Source: Prevotellaceae bacterium UBA4301
GTDB lineage: Bacteria > Bacteroidota > Bacteroidia > Bacteroidales > Bacteroidaceae
Reading direction: 5' to 3'
DNA: 12,919 nucleotides
NCBI GenBank assembly: GCA_002395775.1
Contig: DGUV01000048.1
Coordinates: forward strand, 1-12,919
The translations under genes and the position numbers were made by a program. Positions 1 through 6,436 of this stretch are shown here, in pieces (position 1 is the stretch's first letter; each line of letters begins with the position of its first letter). The notes under the pieces were generated by a model. That model saw nothing but the letters and a program-made list of their open reading frames with translations, did not search any database and was not told the DNA's origin.

Positions 1-408
1 GAAGTAGGTACCATGATCGAGATCCCGCGTGCAGCTCTGACCGCAGACCGCATTGCTACGGAAGCTCAGTACTTCAGCTTCGGTACCAACGACCTCACCC
101 AGATGACCTTCGGTTACAGCCGCGACGACATCGCCAGCTTCCTCCCCGTATATCTCGAGAAGAAGATTCTGAAGGTTGACCCCTTCCAGGTGCTCGACCA
201 GAACGGTGTCGGCAAGCTCGTGAAGTACGCCGTCGAGAAGGGCCGCAGCGTTCGTCCCAGCCTCCGTTGCGGTATCTGCGGTGAGCATGGTGGTGAGCCC
301 ACCAGCGTCAAGTTCTGCGCCAAGATTGGCCTCAACTACGCTTCTTGCTCGCCCTTCCGCGTGCCCATCGCCCGTCTAGCCGCCGCGCAGGCAGCCGTCG
401 AAGAATGA
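1..408 (+). CDS. ppdK: Pyruvate, phosphate dikinase, C-terminal part (5' truncated by window)
   Basis: This is the last ~135 residues of a protein usually about 900 residues long; the frame is open from base 1, so the Met at base 13 is internal, not a start. The enzyme interconverts pyruvate, ATP and phosphate with phosphoenolpyruvate, AMP and pyrophosphate in the cytoplasm. The visible part is the end of the TIM-barrel PEP/pyruvate-binding domain: the FGTNDLTQMTFGYSRDD motif, and RCGICGEHGGEP containing the catalytic Cys (codon 93 of the window, bases 277-279) that protonates the enolate in this family. It ends with TGA at 406-408, followed by a strong terminator. Its GC-rich codons contrast with the AT-rich recombinase gene downstream. 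The identification is secure; only the 5' part is missing. Confidence 0.97.
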   Translation, partial: EVGTMIEIPRAALTADRIATEAQYFSFGTNDLTQMTFGYSRDDIASFLPVYLEKKILKVDPFQVLDQNGVGKLVKYAVEKGRSVRPSLRCGICGEHGGEPTSVKFCAKIGLNYASCSPFRVPIARLAAAQAAVEE

Positions 409-439
409 TTATAATTTATTGATAGACAAATAGTTAATT

Positions 440-487
440 ACAAGGAGTTAAAGTGATTCTATAACACTTTAACTCCTTGTTTTTTTT
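440..487 (+). terminator. Rho-independent terminator of ppdK
   Basis: A perfect 16-bp inverted repeat (arms 440-455 and 465-480, 9-nt loop) is followed directly by a run of eight T (480-487). It begins about 30 nt after the ppdK stop and separates ppdK from the recombinase gene. Confidence 0.95.
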
Positions 488-578
488 ATTATAAGCCTAT
501 AAAAATAGCCGCTATTCCGTGCAACAATCGCAAATAATTGCAAACGGGATAACTTTTTTAAGAGCAACTGTTTTACAT

Positions 579-598
579 TATAAGAGTATATAAGAGTA
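579..598 (+). repeat. Tandem 10-bp direct repeat upstream of the recombinase gene
   Basis: TATAAGAGTA occurs twice in immediate tandem (579-588 and 589-598), about one helical turn apart, ending 22 nt before the recombinase ATG. A related TTAAGAGCA lies about 20 nt further upstream. Such phased repeats could be a regulator or recombinase binding site, but nothing proves it. The rest of the 488-620 gap is AT-rich, and no Bacteroidetes -7 box with a perfect match is visible in it. Confidence 0.4.
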
Positions 599-620
599 GT
601 TTCTTATAAAAATTATAATT

Positions 621-2117
621 ATGAAAACAGTATCAATGAAACCTGTAGTTCAGAGTCCTCGAAAAGATGGTTTCTGGGCAGTGTACATCCGATTCACGTA
701 TGATGGTAGGTGTCAATTTTGGAAGACATCAAAGGTTGTCTCATCACAAAAGGTTAAGTCAAAATCTGAGATTACAGATCCCCACGTTCTGAGTTTTTGC
801 AGTTCGCTAATTCTTCAATGGATGGAGAAACTCAATCATGTAGATTATTCTGCATGGAACCTAAAGGACATTGTCGAGTATGTTACAAATGATGATTCTC
901 AAGTTTCTTTCAGTAGTTATGCACGTACTTACATTGAAAAAATAGATAAGCCAAGAACTGCCAAGAACTACACCCTTGCCCTAAAGCATCTTGAAAAATA
1001 TATGGGAACCCGTGAACTAATGTTTCAGTCTCTGACAGGAAGTAGCCTTAATGCATGGATAAACACGATGGTTAGGGATGGGAAAAAGAGAGCGAAGGAG
1101 ATGTACCCTGTATGCATACGTCATATATGGCGAAATGCCATGAAAGAGCTGAATGTTCCTGAGCAGGGAATTGTAAGGATCAAGTACAATCCATGGGAAA
1201 GAATAACTATTCCACAATCGGACGACACGGTAAAACAGGCAAAAAGTCCTAATGCTATACGTACATTTTTCTCATGCCCAATACCTACGAAGCCTTTTGC
1301 CATGTCCCTAATGGAGTTTGGTCGCGATGTAGCAAAAATGGCTTTTTGCCTCGGTGGAATGTATTGTGCAGATCTTTATGCACTGAAGAAAGAAGATTAC
1401 CATGATGGAATCATACATTATAACAGGGCAAAGACGAAACATTGCAGAAAAGACAGTGCCTATATGGAGATGCGCGTACCGGATATTATTAAGCCATTGT
1501 TCAAGAAGTACCGTTCCTCGCAAAATAAAGGTCCCTTGTTTTGTTTTCATGAAATGTACACAACTGAAGAAAGTTTCAGTTCAAATGTAAATAGCGGTAT
1601 CAGGCAAATCTGTCAGAAAATAATGGGACTAAGCAAGGAGGAAGACTATAGCATTCTAACTTTTCGTCACACCTGGGCAACTATTGCATTCAACGAACTT
1701 GGGTTGGATTGGCAAGCAGTTGCTTTCGCAATGAATCATGGTTCTGCCCATCGTGTCACTCAAACATATGTGAAAAAGGATTTTAGTCCTGCTTGGGAAT
1801 TGAATGACAAGGTTGTAGAGTTTATATTCTTCAGTGATAATCCAGGAAAGGAAGAGTTGCGCCGGGAAGAAAAGAAGTTAGAAACTGATCGAATTTCCAA
1901 AAACAATCTACTTCGAGGAACAGCATTTTACAAAGGAAAAGTTGTTGCAGAAGAAGAAAAGACAGGATTCACCAATAAAGGCCAGCTTGTCGCATTACTC
2001 ATAAAGAGATTGCCGAAGGACATTCCTACGGGAGCAATAGTGCAATTTGTGATAGAAAACATGGACAAGGGTGGTAAATGGATGTATGAACACCAAAAAG
2101 GGAAAGGATTTCACTAA
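621..2117 (+). CDS. Tyrosine recombinase/integrase with atypical catalytic residues and long C-terminal tail
   Basis: 498 residues. Residues ~1-85 look like an N-terminal arm-type domain, ~95-190 like a SAM-like core-binding domain, and ~225-390 form the catalytic domain. Recognisable residues are Lys271 (RAKTK), Arg349-His350 (TFRHTWAT), His373 (MNHGS) and the nucleophile Tyr383 (TQTYVKK). Two canonical residues are replaced: the first Arg, expected in the RGM-like motif, is Gly245 (FCLGGM), and the His of the HxxR box is Leu346. CTnDOT-type integrases of Bacteroides are known to lack the first Arg, so activity is still possible. About 115 charged residues follow the Tyr, whereas relatives usually stop 20-40 residues after it. 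The gene is visibly richer in A/T than its neighbours, sits alone behind the ppdK terminator, and has no excisionase, relaxase or phage genes beside it. It may be the remnant or border gene of an element, or a stand-alone invertase-like recombinase. Confidence 0.88.
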   Translation: MKTVSMKPVVQSPRKDGFWAVYIRFTYDGRCQFWKTSKVVSSQKVKSKSEITDPHVLSFCSSLILQWMEKLNHVDYSAWNLKDIVEYVTNDDSQVSFSSYARTYIEKIDKPRTAKNYTLALKHLEKYMGTRELMFQSLTGSSLNAWINTMVRDGKKRAKEMYPVCIRHIWRNAMKELNVPEQGIVRIKYNPWERITIPQSDDTVKQAKSPNAIRTFFSCPIPTKPFAMSLMEFGRDVAKMAFCLGGMYCADLYALKKEDYHDGIIHYNRAKTKHCRKDSAYMEMRVPDIIKPLFKKYRSSQNKGPLFCFHEMYTTEESFSSNVNSGIRQICQKIMGLSKEEDYSILTFRHTWATIAFNELGLDWQAVAFAMNHGSAHRVTQTYVKKDFSPAWELNDKVVEFIFFSDNPGKEELRREEKKLETDRISKNNLLRGTAFYKGKVVAEEEKTGFTNKGQLVALLIKRLPKDIPTGAIVQFVIENMDKGGKWMYEHQKGKGFH

Positions 2118-2226
2118 ATGCAGTCAATGACTCTCTGATGACGCTGTTTAGCTTAAAAACATTTAAGATTGATATTATTTTTGCTCTTTCTCTTATGAAT
2201 TGGTACGGATTCTCACAAAAAAGCTG

Positions 2227-2234
2227 TACCTTTG
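2227..2234 (+). promoter_or_regulatory. Bacteroidetes -7 promoter box for the araC-family gene
   Basis: TACCTTTG matches the Bacteroidetes primary-sigma -7 consensus TAnnTTTG exactly. A TTGG at 2200-2203 could act as the -33 element, although its spacing (23 nt) is slightly long. The box lies inside the longest possible reading frame of the regulator and would start transcription at about 2239-2242. An A/T dyad (CTTAAA-N4-TTTAAG, 2152-2167) lies about 60 nt upstream and may be part of the control region. Confidence 0.6.
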
Positions 2235-2238
2235 TGGC

Positions 2239-3045
2239 GTGAACGAACGTAGAGACATCATAGTATCAAATACATTAACCGGCATCGGCAAAGGTGAAGT
2301 TGCTGGTTATCTTTGTCATGCTTATTGCCATAAGGGTTTCTGTGAATTCAAATATAATAACAATGTTTATAGGCTGAAGGTTGGTGAATGCCTTATCATC
2401 AGACGTGGCGACTTGGTGGAACGTGTCAACGAAAGCGATGACTTCCATGTAGATGTGGTTTATGTCACTCCGGAGTTTATTGAGGTTTCCACACCACATA
2501 GTAACTATGGCATGAAAGGGTCGATGGCTTTGTTCAATGACCCTATTTTACACCTTAACCCTGAACAGCAGAAAGTGTGCGCACTCGACTTTGACTATAT
2601 CAAACGGCGTTTGGCTTTGACAACTCACAACTTCCACCGTGATGCCATGATCAATGCAATCCAGTGCATGATTATCGATTTCTTCGACTTCCATGCATCA
2701 CTATATGGGAATGAGAAGATAACTTCGCAATATGCTGATTTGATGGAGCGTTTCTTGGCATTGCTGGAACGTGGAGATTTCCGCAAGAACCGCGACATCG
2801 GCTACTATGCTGACAAGCTTTGCGTCACCACGAAATATTTGTCGGAAGTGTGCAAGAAGGTAAGCGGTTTTCCTGCCAACTACTGGATTAACCGATACAC
2901 GGTGCTTGATATTAGTCGTCAGTTACGAGACAAGAAACGCTCATTCACCGAACTCACCTACCTATACGGTTTCTCATCTCCTAGCTACTTCAGCCGCTAT
3001 GTGCAGAAGTATCTCGGTGCTTCGCCTACTGACTTTAGGGAGTAA
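2239..3045 (+). CDS. AraC-family transcriptional regulator
   Basis: DNA-binding regulator, 268 residues from GTG at 2239, or 281 residues if the upstream TTG at 2200 is used. GTG is preferred because a perfect -7 box ends at 2234, which would leave the TTG untranscribed; the mRNA would then be nearly leaderless. The next in-frame ATG is too far in. Residues ~25-110 (numbered from the TTG) resemble the AraC cupin-like effector-binding domain, including LKVGECLIIRRGDLVE. The C-terminal ~90 residues hold two helix-turn-helix units: DIGYYADKLCVTTKYLSEVC (about 199-218) and the second, more conserved one (248-280), with YGFSSPSYFSRYVQKYLG and the terminal P-T-D-F-R. It is followed by its own terminator and then by a ten-gene operon on the same strand, which it most likely controls (inference from position). 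The effector is unknown. Confidence 0.92.
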   Translation: MNERRDIIVSNTLTGIGKGEVAGYLCHAYCHKGFCEFKYNNNVYRLKVGECLIIRRGDLVERVNESDDFHVDVVYVTPEFIEVSTPHSNYGMKGSMALFNDPILHLNPEQQKVCALDFDYIKRRLALTTHNFHRDAMINAIQCMIIDFFDFHASLYGNEKITSQYADLMERFLALLERGDFRKNRDIGYYADKLCVTTKYLSEVCKKVSGFPANYWINRYTVLDISRQLRDKKRSFTELTYLYGFSSPSYFSRYVQKYLGASPTDFRE

Positions 3046-3068
3046 AAAACATGCTTTTGACCTTCGGT

Positions 3069-3131
3069 CGAAATCGCTCTCGCTCGGCAGAATGAGCAAG
3101 TTCTTCTGCACTCGCTTAATCGCGATTTTCG
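3069..3131. repeat. REP-like imperfect inverted repeat between the regulator and the operon
   Basis: Outer arms CGAAATCGC (3069-3077) and GCGATTTTCG (3122-3131) are complementary apart from one extra A. An inner stem GCAGAA/TTCTGC (3087-3092 and 3104-3109) encloses an 11-nt loop. The unit lies in the 3' untranslated region of the regulator and codes for nothing convincing. It looks like an interspersed palindromic repeat, which is common in intergenic DNA of this group, but copy number cannot be judged from one window. Confidence 0.5.
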
Positions 3132-3143
3132 GTAAAAAGTGAA
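3128..3143 (+). repeat. 16-bp direct repeat, copy 1 (upstream of operon)
   Basis: TTCGGTAAAAAGTGAA is identical to 12898-12913. Similarity continues for one mismatch and then GAA. This copy overlaps the right arm of the REP-like repeat and lies 79 nt before the first operon gene. Confidence 0.6.
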
Positions 3144-3148
3144 TGAAG

Positions 3149-3182
3149 ACCCGTAATTATTATCAAAATAGTTACGGGTTTT
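3149..3182 (+). terminator. Rho-independent terminator of the araC-family gene
   Basis: A 13-bp stem (3149-3161 with 3167-3179, one G-U pair, core ACCCGTAA/TTACGGGT) with a 5-nt loop runs straight into TTTT (3179-3182). It ends the regulator transcript about 100 nt after its stop. Its 3' arm lies where the -33 element of the following promoter should be. Confidence 0.85.
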
Positions 3183-3187
3183 CTGTG

Positions 3188-3195
3188 TAATTTTG
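3188..3195 (+). promoter_or_regulatory. Bacteroidetes -7 promoter box of the ten-gene operon
   Basis: TAATTTTG is an exact match to TAnnTTTG, 26 nt before the first ATG of the operon. No clear TTTG -33 element is present at the usual distance; that space is taken by the terminator stem. A weak -33 is consistent with a promoter that needs an activator, such as the AraC-family protein encoded upstream (inference). Confidence 0.65.
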
Positions 3196-3198
3196 CAC

Positions 3199-3213
3199 CC
3201 AGTTAATAGCTGG
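3199..3213. promoter_or_regulatory. Possible operator dyad at the operon transcription start
   Basis: CCAGTTAATAGCTGG is a near-palindrome (half-sites CCAGTTA and TAGCTGG, six of seven positions symmetric) lying right after the -7 box, where transcription should start. Its position would suit a repressor or leader control. AraC proteins normally bind direct repeats, so the binding partner is unclear. Confidence 0.3.
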
Positions 3214-3221
3214 TTTAAGAT

Positions 3222-4526
3222 ATGAAGAAATTGATGATTCTCGCAATGTTGGTCATGGGTAGTATGACGGCATTTACACAGGTAAGTAAGGAAGAACAGG
3301 AGTTGATAGACCTCTCGAATCAGAAGTGGGTTTGGATGGCGGAGAAAAATGCCAACCGTCTGGCGGAGTTGTTCTTGGACAATGCGCAGTTCGTCCACAT
3401 GGGTGGCGGCTGGGGCAAGCAACAGGAAGTGGATATCATTCGTGGTGGCATGATCTGGTACAAACACGCTGACATCCATTCGCAGGAGGTGAAGTTTACG
3501 GACAAGAACGTCGGCACAGTGTATAGCAACATTCATCTGACCTCTGAGGTGGGCGGCCATCAGGTGCGTTTCCCGTTCATGGTGAGCGAGGTGTATATCC
3601 GTCAGCCGAAGGGCTGGGGACTGTCGGCACTCATCTTCACGAAGTTGGCAGAGCCCGACCCGCGATTCGAGCCTGCACTGACTTTGGGTGAGGGACTGCG
3701 GATGCCACAGTTCGGTCTCGGCACCTATCAGATGAGCAACGAACAGGCTAAGGCAAGTGTGCTGGCTGCCCTGCGCATGGGCTATCGTCATATTGACACG
3801 GCTCATGCCTATCAGGACGAGCGCGGTGTGGGCGAGGCCGTCAAGGAGAGCGGCATCCCCCGTCAGGACCTCTGGATTACGAGCAAACTCTGGCCTTCGG
3901 AGTATGGCGAGGGTAAGACCGGCGAGGCTATCGACAAGATGCTGGAGCGATTGCAGACGGACTACATCGACCTGCTCTACGTGCATCAGCCAATGGGTGA
4001 TTTCGTCGGGGCGTGGAAGGATATGGAGAAGGCCGTCCGTGCTGGGAAGGTTCGTGCGCTGGGCATCTCCAACTTCGATGCCAACGACTCGGTGTTCAAC
4101 TTTATCATGACCAATGCAGAGATTAAGCCCGTCGCCCTCCAGATAGAGTGTCACCCCTACGCTCAGCGCCTCGACATCCGCAAGAAGGCGGCAGAGCACG
4201 GCTTGCAGGTAGAGTGTTGGTTCCCACTGGGTGGTGCCATGAGTCAAGGGGCATTGCTGAAAGACCCCGTCATCGTGAAGATTGCCGAGCGTCACCACAA
4301 GTCGCCCGCACAGGTCATTCTCCGCTGGCACTTGCAGGAAGGTCTCTCCGTCATCCCCGGCTCGCGCAACCCGCAGCACATCATGGAGAATGCCCAGATA
4401 TTCGACTTCGCCCTCTCCGATGCCGACATGCAGGCCATCCGCTCGCTGAACAAGGAGCAGCGTTTCTTCAACATGGACTACAAACAGGCAGAGCAGTTTA
4501 TGCTGAATTGGCGAATCGAAGACTAA
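3222..4526 (+). CDS. Exported NTF2/SnoaL-like domain fused to an aldo-keto reductase
   Basis: 434 residues and the first gene of the operon. Residues 1-20 form a signal peptide (MKK, hydrophobic core, cleavage near AFTQ) with no lipobox Cys, so the product is predicted to be exported. Residues ~22-142 match the NTF2-like/DUF4440 fold (EEQELIDLSNQKW, F-V-H-M-G-G-G, a late W-G-L-S-A-L strand), a small cone often used for small-molecule binding. Residues ~150-434 are a full aldo-keto reductase barrel with an intact catalytic tetrad: Asp192 and Tyr197 (HIDTAHAY), Lys222 (SKLW), His255 (YVHQP), plus the cofactor-phosphate loop IPGSRNPQHI (378-387). Aldo-keto reductases reduce carbonyls with NADPH and are normally cytoplasmic. 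A signal peptide on one raises the question of where the cofactor comes from; alternatively the hydrophobic start is not cleaved. Function assignment beyond the fold is open. Confidence 0.9.
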   Translation: MKKLMILAMLVMGSMTAFTQVSKEEQELIDLSNQKWVWMAEKNANRLAELFLDNAQFVHMGGGWGKQQEVDIIRGGMIWYKHADIHSQEVKFTDKNVGTVYSNIHLTSEVGGHQVRFPFMVSEVYIRQPKGWGLSALIFTKLAEPDPRFEPALTLGEGLRMPQFGLGTYQMSNEQAKASVLAALRMGYRHIDTAHAYQDERGVGEAVKESGIPRQDLWITSKLWPSEYGEGKTGEAIDKMLERLQTDYIDLLYVHQPMGDFVGAWKDMEKAVRAGKVRALGISNFDANDSVFNFIMTNAEIKPVALQIECHPYAQRLDIRKKAAEHGLQVECWFPLGGAMSQGALLKDPVIVKIAERHHKSPAQVILRWHLQEGLSVIPGSRNPQHIMENAQIFDFALSDADMQAIRSLNKEQRFFNMDYKQAEQFMLNWRIED

Positions 4527-4565
4527 TCAGATAACATCTAAAACAATAACATAGAGGTTACAATC

Positions 4566-5303
4566 ATGAAGAATGTAGAAAACAAGGTAATCATCATCAC
4601 GGGAGCATCTTCGGGTATCGGAGAGGAAACGGCGAGGGTGATGGCAAGAGAGGGCGCGAAAGTGGTACTTTCCGCAAGACGCGAAGACAGGCTGAACAAA
4701 CTGGCAAGCGAAATCGGCGAGAATGTAGCTTGTATGAAGTCTGACGTAGTAAACGCGGACGAAATGAAGGCTTTGGTCGCTTTGGCGAAGGAAAAGTTCG
4801 GGAAGGTTGATGCTGTCTTTGCCAATGCGGGAATTATGCCTGCCGGAAATATGTCGGAACTGAAAACGGATGACTGGAACGCCATGATAGAAGTCAACAT
4901 TAAGGGCGTCTTGAATACGATAGCCGCCGTTTTGCCGGAGTTTATTGCACAGAAGAAGGGACACATCATTGTTACTTCTTCGAGGGCAGGTACGATGTCG
5001 GTTCCGGGAAACGCTGTGTACTGCGGCACCAAGCACTTTGTAAGAGCCATGCTGGATTCCTTCCGTAGTGAATCCGTAAGGGAAGGTACGAACATCCGTA
5101 CTACGACAATCTATCCCGGTGCCATCAAGACGGAACTTCTTAACACGGTCAGGGAATCCGAAGCCAAGAACATGGTGTCTCAGTTCTATGAGAACGTCGG
5201 GCTGACACCGGACGTTATTGCAAATGCAGTTCTTTATGCTGTATCCCAACCTGACAACGTGGCTGTGACAGATTTAGTAGTATGCCCATCAAAGGAAGGA
5301 TAA
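4566..5303 (+). CDS. Short-chain dehydrogenase/reductase (SDR), classical type
   Basis: 245-residue cytoplasmic NAD(P)-dependent oxidoreductase, the usual length for a classical SDR. The Rossmann glycine motif is TGASSGIG (12-19); NAG lies at 87-89, the active-site Asn at 111, and the catalytic Ser139 (TSS), Tyr152 and Lys156 (YCGTK), followed by PG at 184-185. Arg38/Arg39 after the second strand (SARRED) suggest a preference for NADP(H). The protein is close to the YdfG/serine-3-dehydrogenase-like group of broad-specificity SDRs that act on small hydroxy acids or alcohols; the real substrate is not visible. It starts 39 nt after the fusion gene and ends 17 nt before the next gene. Its DNA looks more A/T-rich than the flanking operon genes, which may indicate a separate origin. 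Confidence 0.93.
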   Translation: MKNVENKVIIITGASSGIGEETARVMAREGAKVVLSARREDRLNKLASEIGENVACMKSDVVNADEMKALVALAKEKFGKVDAVFANAGIMPAGNMSELKTDDWNAMIEVNIKGVLNTIAAVLPEFIAQKKGHIIVTSSRAGTMSVPGNAVYCGTKHFVRAMLDSFRSESVREGTNIRTTTIYPGAIKTELLNTVRESEAKNMVSQFYENVGLTPDVIANAVLYAVSQPDNVAVTDLVVCPSKEG

Positions 5304-5320
5304 TAAGAAAGTAAATAACA

Positions 5321-6424
5321 ATGAAAGACTTTGTATTCAGAAACGACACACGACTGCATTTTGTCGGAGACATCAGGCCGACAATTTCGACAATTACCTG
5401 CGGACAAAAGGTGATGCTGGTATATGGCGGCGGTTCCATCAAACGAAACGGCTGCTATGACGACATTGTGGAGGTGCTACTGGGAGATGGTACGGAATTA
5501 GTGGAATACGGCGGCTCTTCGCGTGAGTTTGAGAAGATTTTGGCGGGCATACAGGTGGCTCGTGAGAATGGTGTGACCATGATCATCGGCGTGGGCGGTG
5601 CCAGCGTGATGGACTCTGCCAAACTGATGGCTTTCGGCTACTACCACGAGGCCGACCTGTGGGAATATGTGAAATCGCAGAAAAATCCTTATGGTTTGGA
5701 GCGGATGCCGCTGGTACTTATCCCAACTTATCCGTCGAGTGGCTCGGAGAATGGGCTGGGCGCGGTGTCTGTGGACGCTCGCACGGGCGACTTCGGCACG
5801 GCCTACGGCATTGCTGCAGACCATGCCATCCTCTGCCCCCGCTATTCACTGACGTTGAGCCGCGAGATGACCGCCTATACTGGACTGGTGACGCTGGTGC
5901 AGTTGTCCGCCTGTGTACTGGGCGACCGCAACCGTATGTCATACGACGCAGGTATCTCTTACATCAGAAACGTGCTGAAAGCCACCCATACGCTTATGCA
6001 GACTCCCGAAGACCTCGAGGCACGGGGCATTGTCATGCTGGGTGCATCGCTCTCAACCTCGTCGCGCCTCGGCATAGGCAAGGTTGAGCCTTTCGCCTAC
6101 GATATCTACGAACTGGAGTTCCTGCCTGAGCAGCTTTTTGGCAGCAGTTACCGACGCAGCCTGACAACTGTATTCCCACGATTCCTCACGGTGATGGGCC
6201 GCCGTCATGAAGATGACGTGCGCCGATTCCTGCATGATGCTTTCGGATTCGATGATGCAATAGAGGATGCAACCCATCGTGTGACGGAACTTTTTGAGAG
6301 TCTTGGCATACCTATGTACTTTGAGGGCACCGTTGTCCGCGAGGCAGTGAATGCCATTCCCCGTCAGACTGAACTGACAGACGAAGAAGTGTTTGAGATG
6401 ATAGAATCGATGATGAAGAAATAA
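5321..6424 (+). CDS. Iron-dependent alcohol dehydrogenase homologue (YqhD/BDH-like) lacking the metal ligands
   Basis: 367 residues, slightly short for the ~385-residue YqhD/butanol dehydrogenase family. The N-terminal nucleotide-binding half is well kept: LVYGGGSIKRNGCYDD (33-48), VGGASVMDSAK (91-101) and the PTYPSSGSE segment (135-143). The C-terminal helical domain keeps the family layout but not the metal site. Against the FucO/YqhD ligands Asp, His, His, His, the aligned residues are Val190, Gln194, Tyr263 and Tyr277, and the catalytic-site His is Phe267 (alignment by eye). The frame is intact, with no stop or frameshift, so this looks like a deliberate change of use rather than decay. 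It might bind NAD(P) without metal chemistry, act as a sensor or subunit, or catalyse another reaction. It lies between the SDR and the first flavodoxin gene (12-nt gap). Confidence 0.85.
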   Translation: MKDFVFRNDTRLHFVGDIRPTISTITCGQKVMLVYGGGSIKRNGCYDDIVEVLLGDGTELVEYGGSSREFEKILAGIQVARENGVTMIIGVGGASVMDSAKLMAFGYYHEADLWEYVKSQKNPYGLERMPLVLIPTYPSSGSENGLGAVSVDARTGDFGTAYGIAADHAILCPRYSLTLSREMTAYTGLVTLVQLSACVLGDRNRMSYDAGISYIRNVLKATHTLMQTPEDLEARGIVMLGASLSTSSRLGIGKVEPFAYDIYELEFLPEQLFGSSYRRSLTTVFPRFLTVMGRRHEDDVRRFLHDAFGFDDAIEDATHRVTELFESLGIPMYFEGTVVREAVNAIPRQTELTDEEVFEMIESMMKK

Positions 6425-6436
6425 ATTAAGTTCGAT

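Noticed and set aside
521..543. Three GCAA units spaced 9-10 nt as an attachment site
   Set aside because: The units are only four bases long in AT-rich DNA, and no matching copy was found at another border.
2152..2167. CTTAAA-N4-TTTAAG dyad as a terminator of the recombinase gene
   Set aside because: The stem is almost all A/T and no T-run follows directly; at most it is an operator-like dyad.
2906..3142. 78-codon + frame across the end of the regulator and the REP-like repeat
   Set aside because: It overlaps the conserved HTH coding sequence in another frame and its 3' half is the inverted repeat itself; no protein features.
2997..4379. 460-codon open frame on the minus strand
   Set aside because: It is antisense to the NTF2-AKR fusion, crosses the terminator and promoter, shows no recognisable domain and is rich in His, Leu and Arg, as expected of a shadow of a GC-rich coding strand.
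5321..6424. Pseudogene status for the alcohol dehydrogenase homologue
   Set aside because: The frame is intact from start to stop with conserved cofactor motifs; only the metal site is changed.
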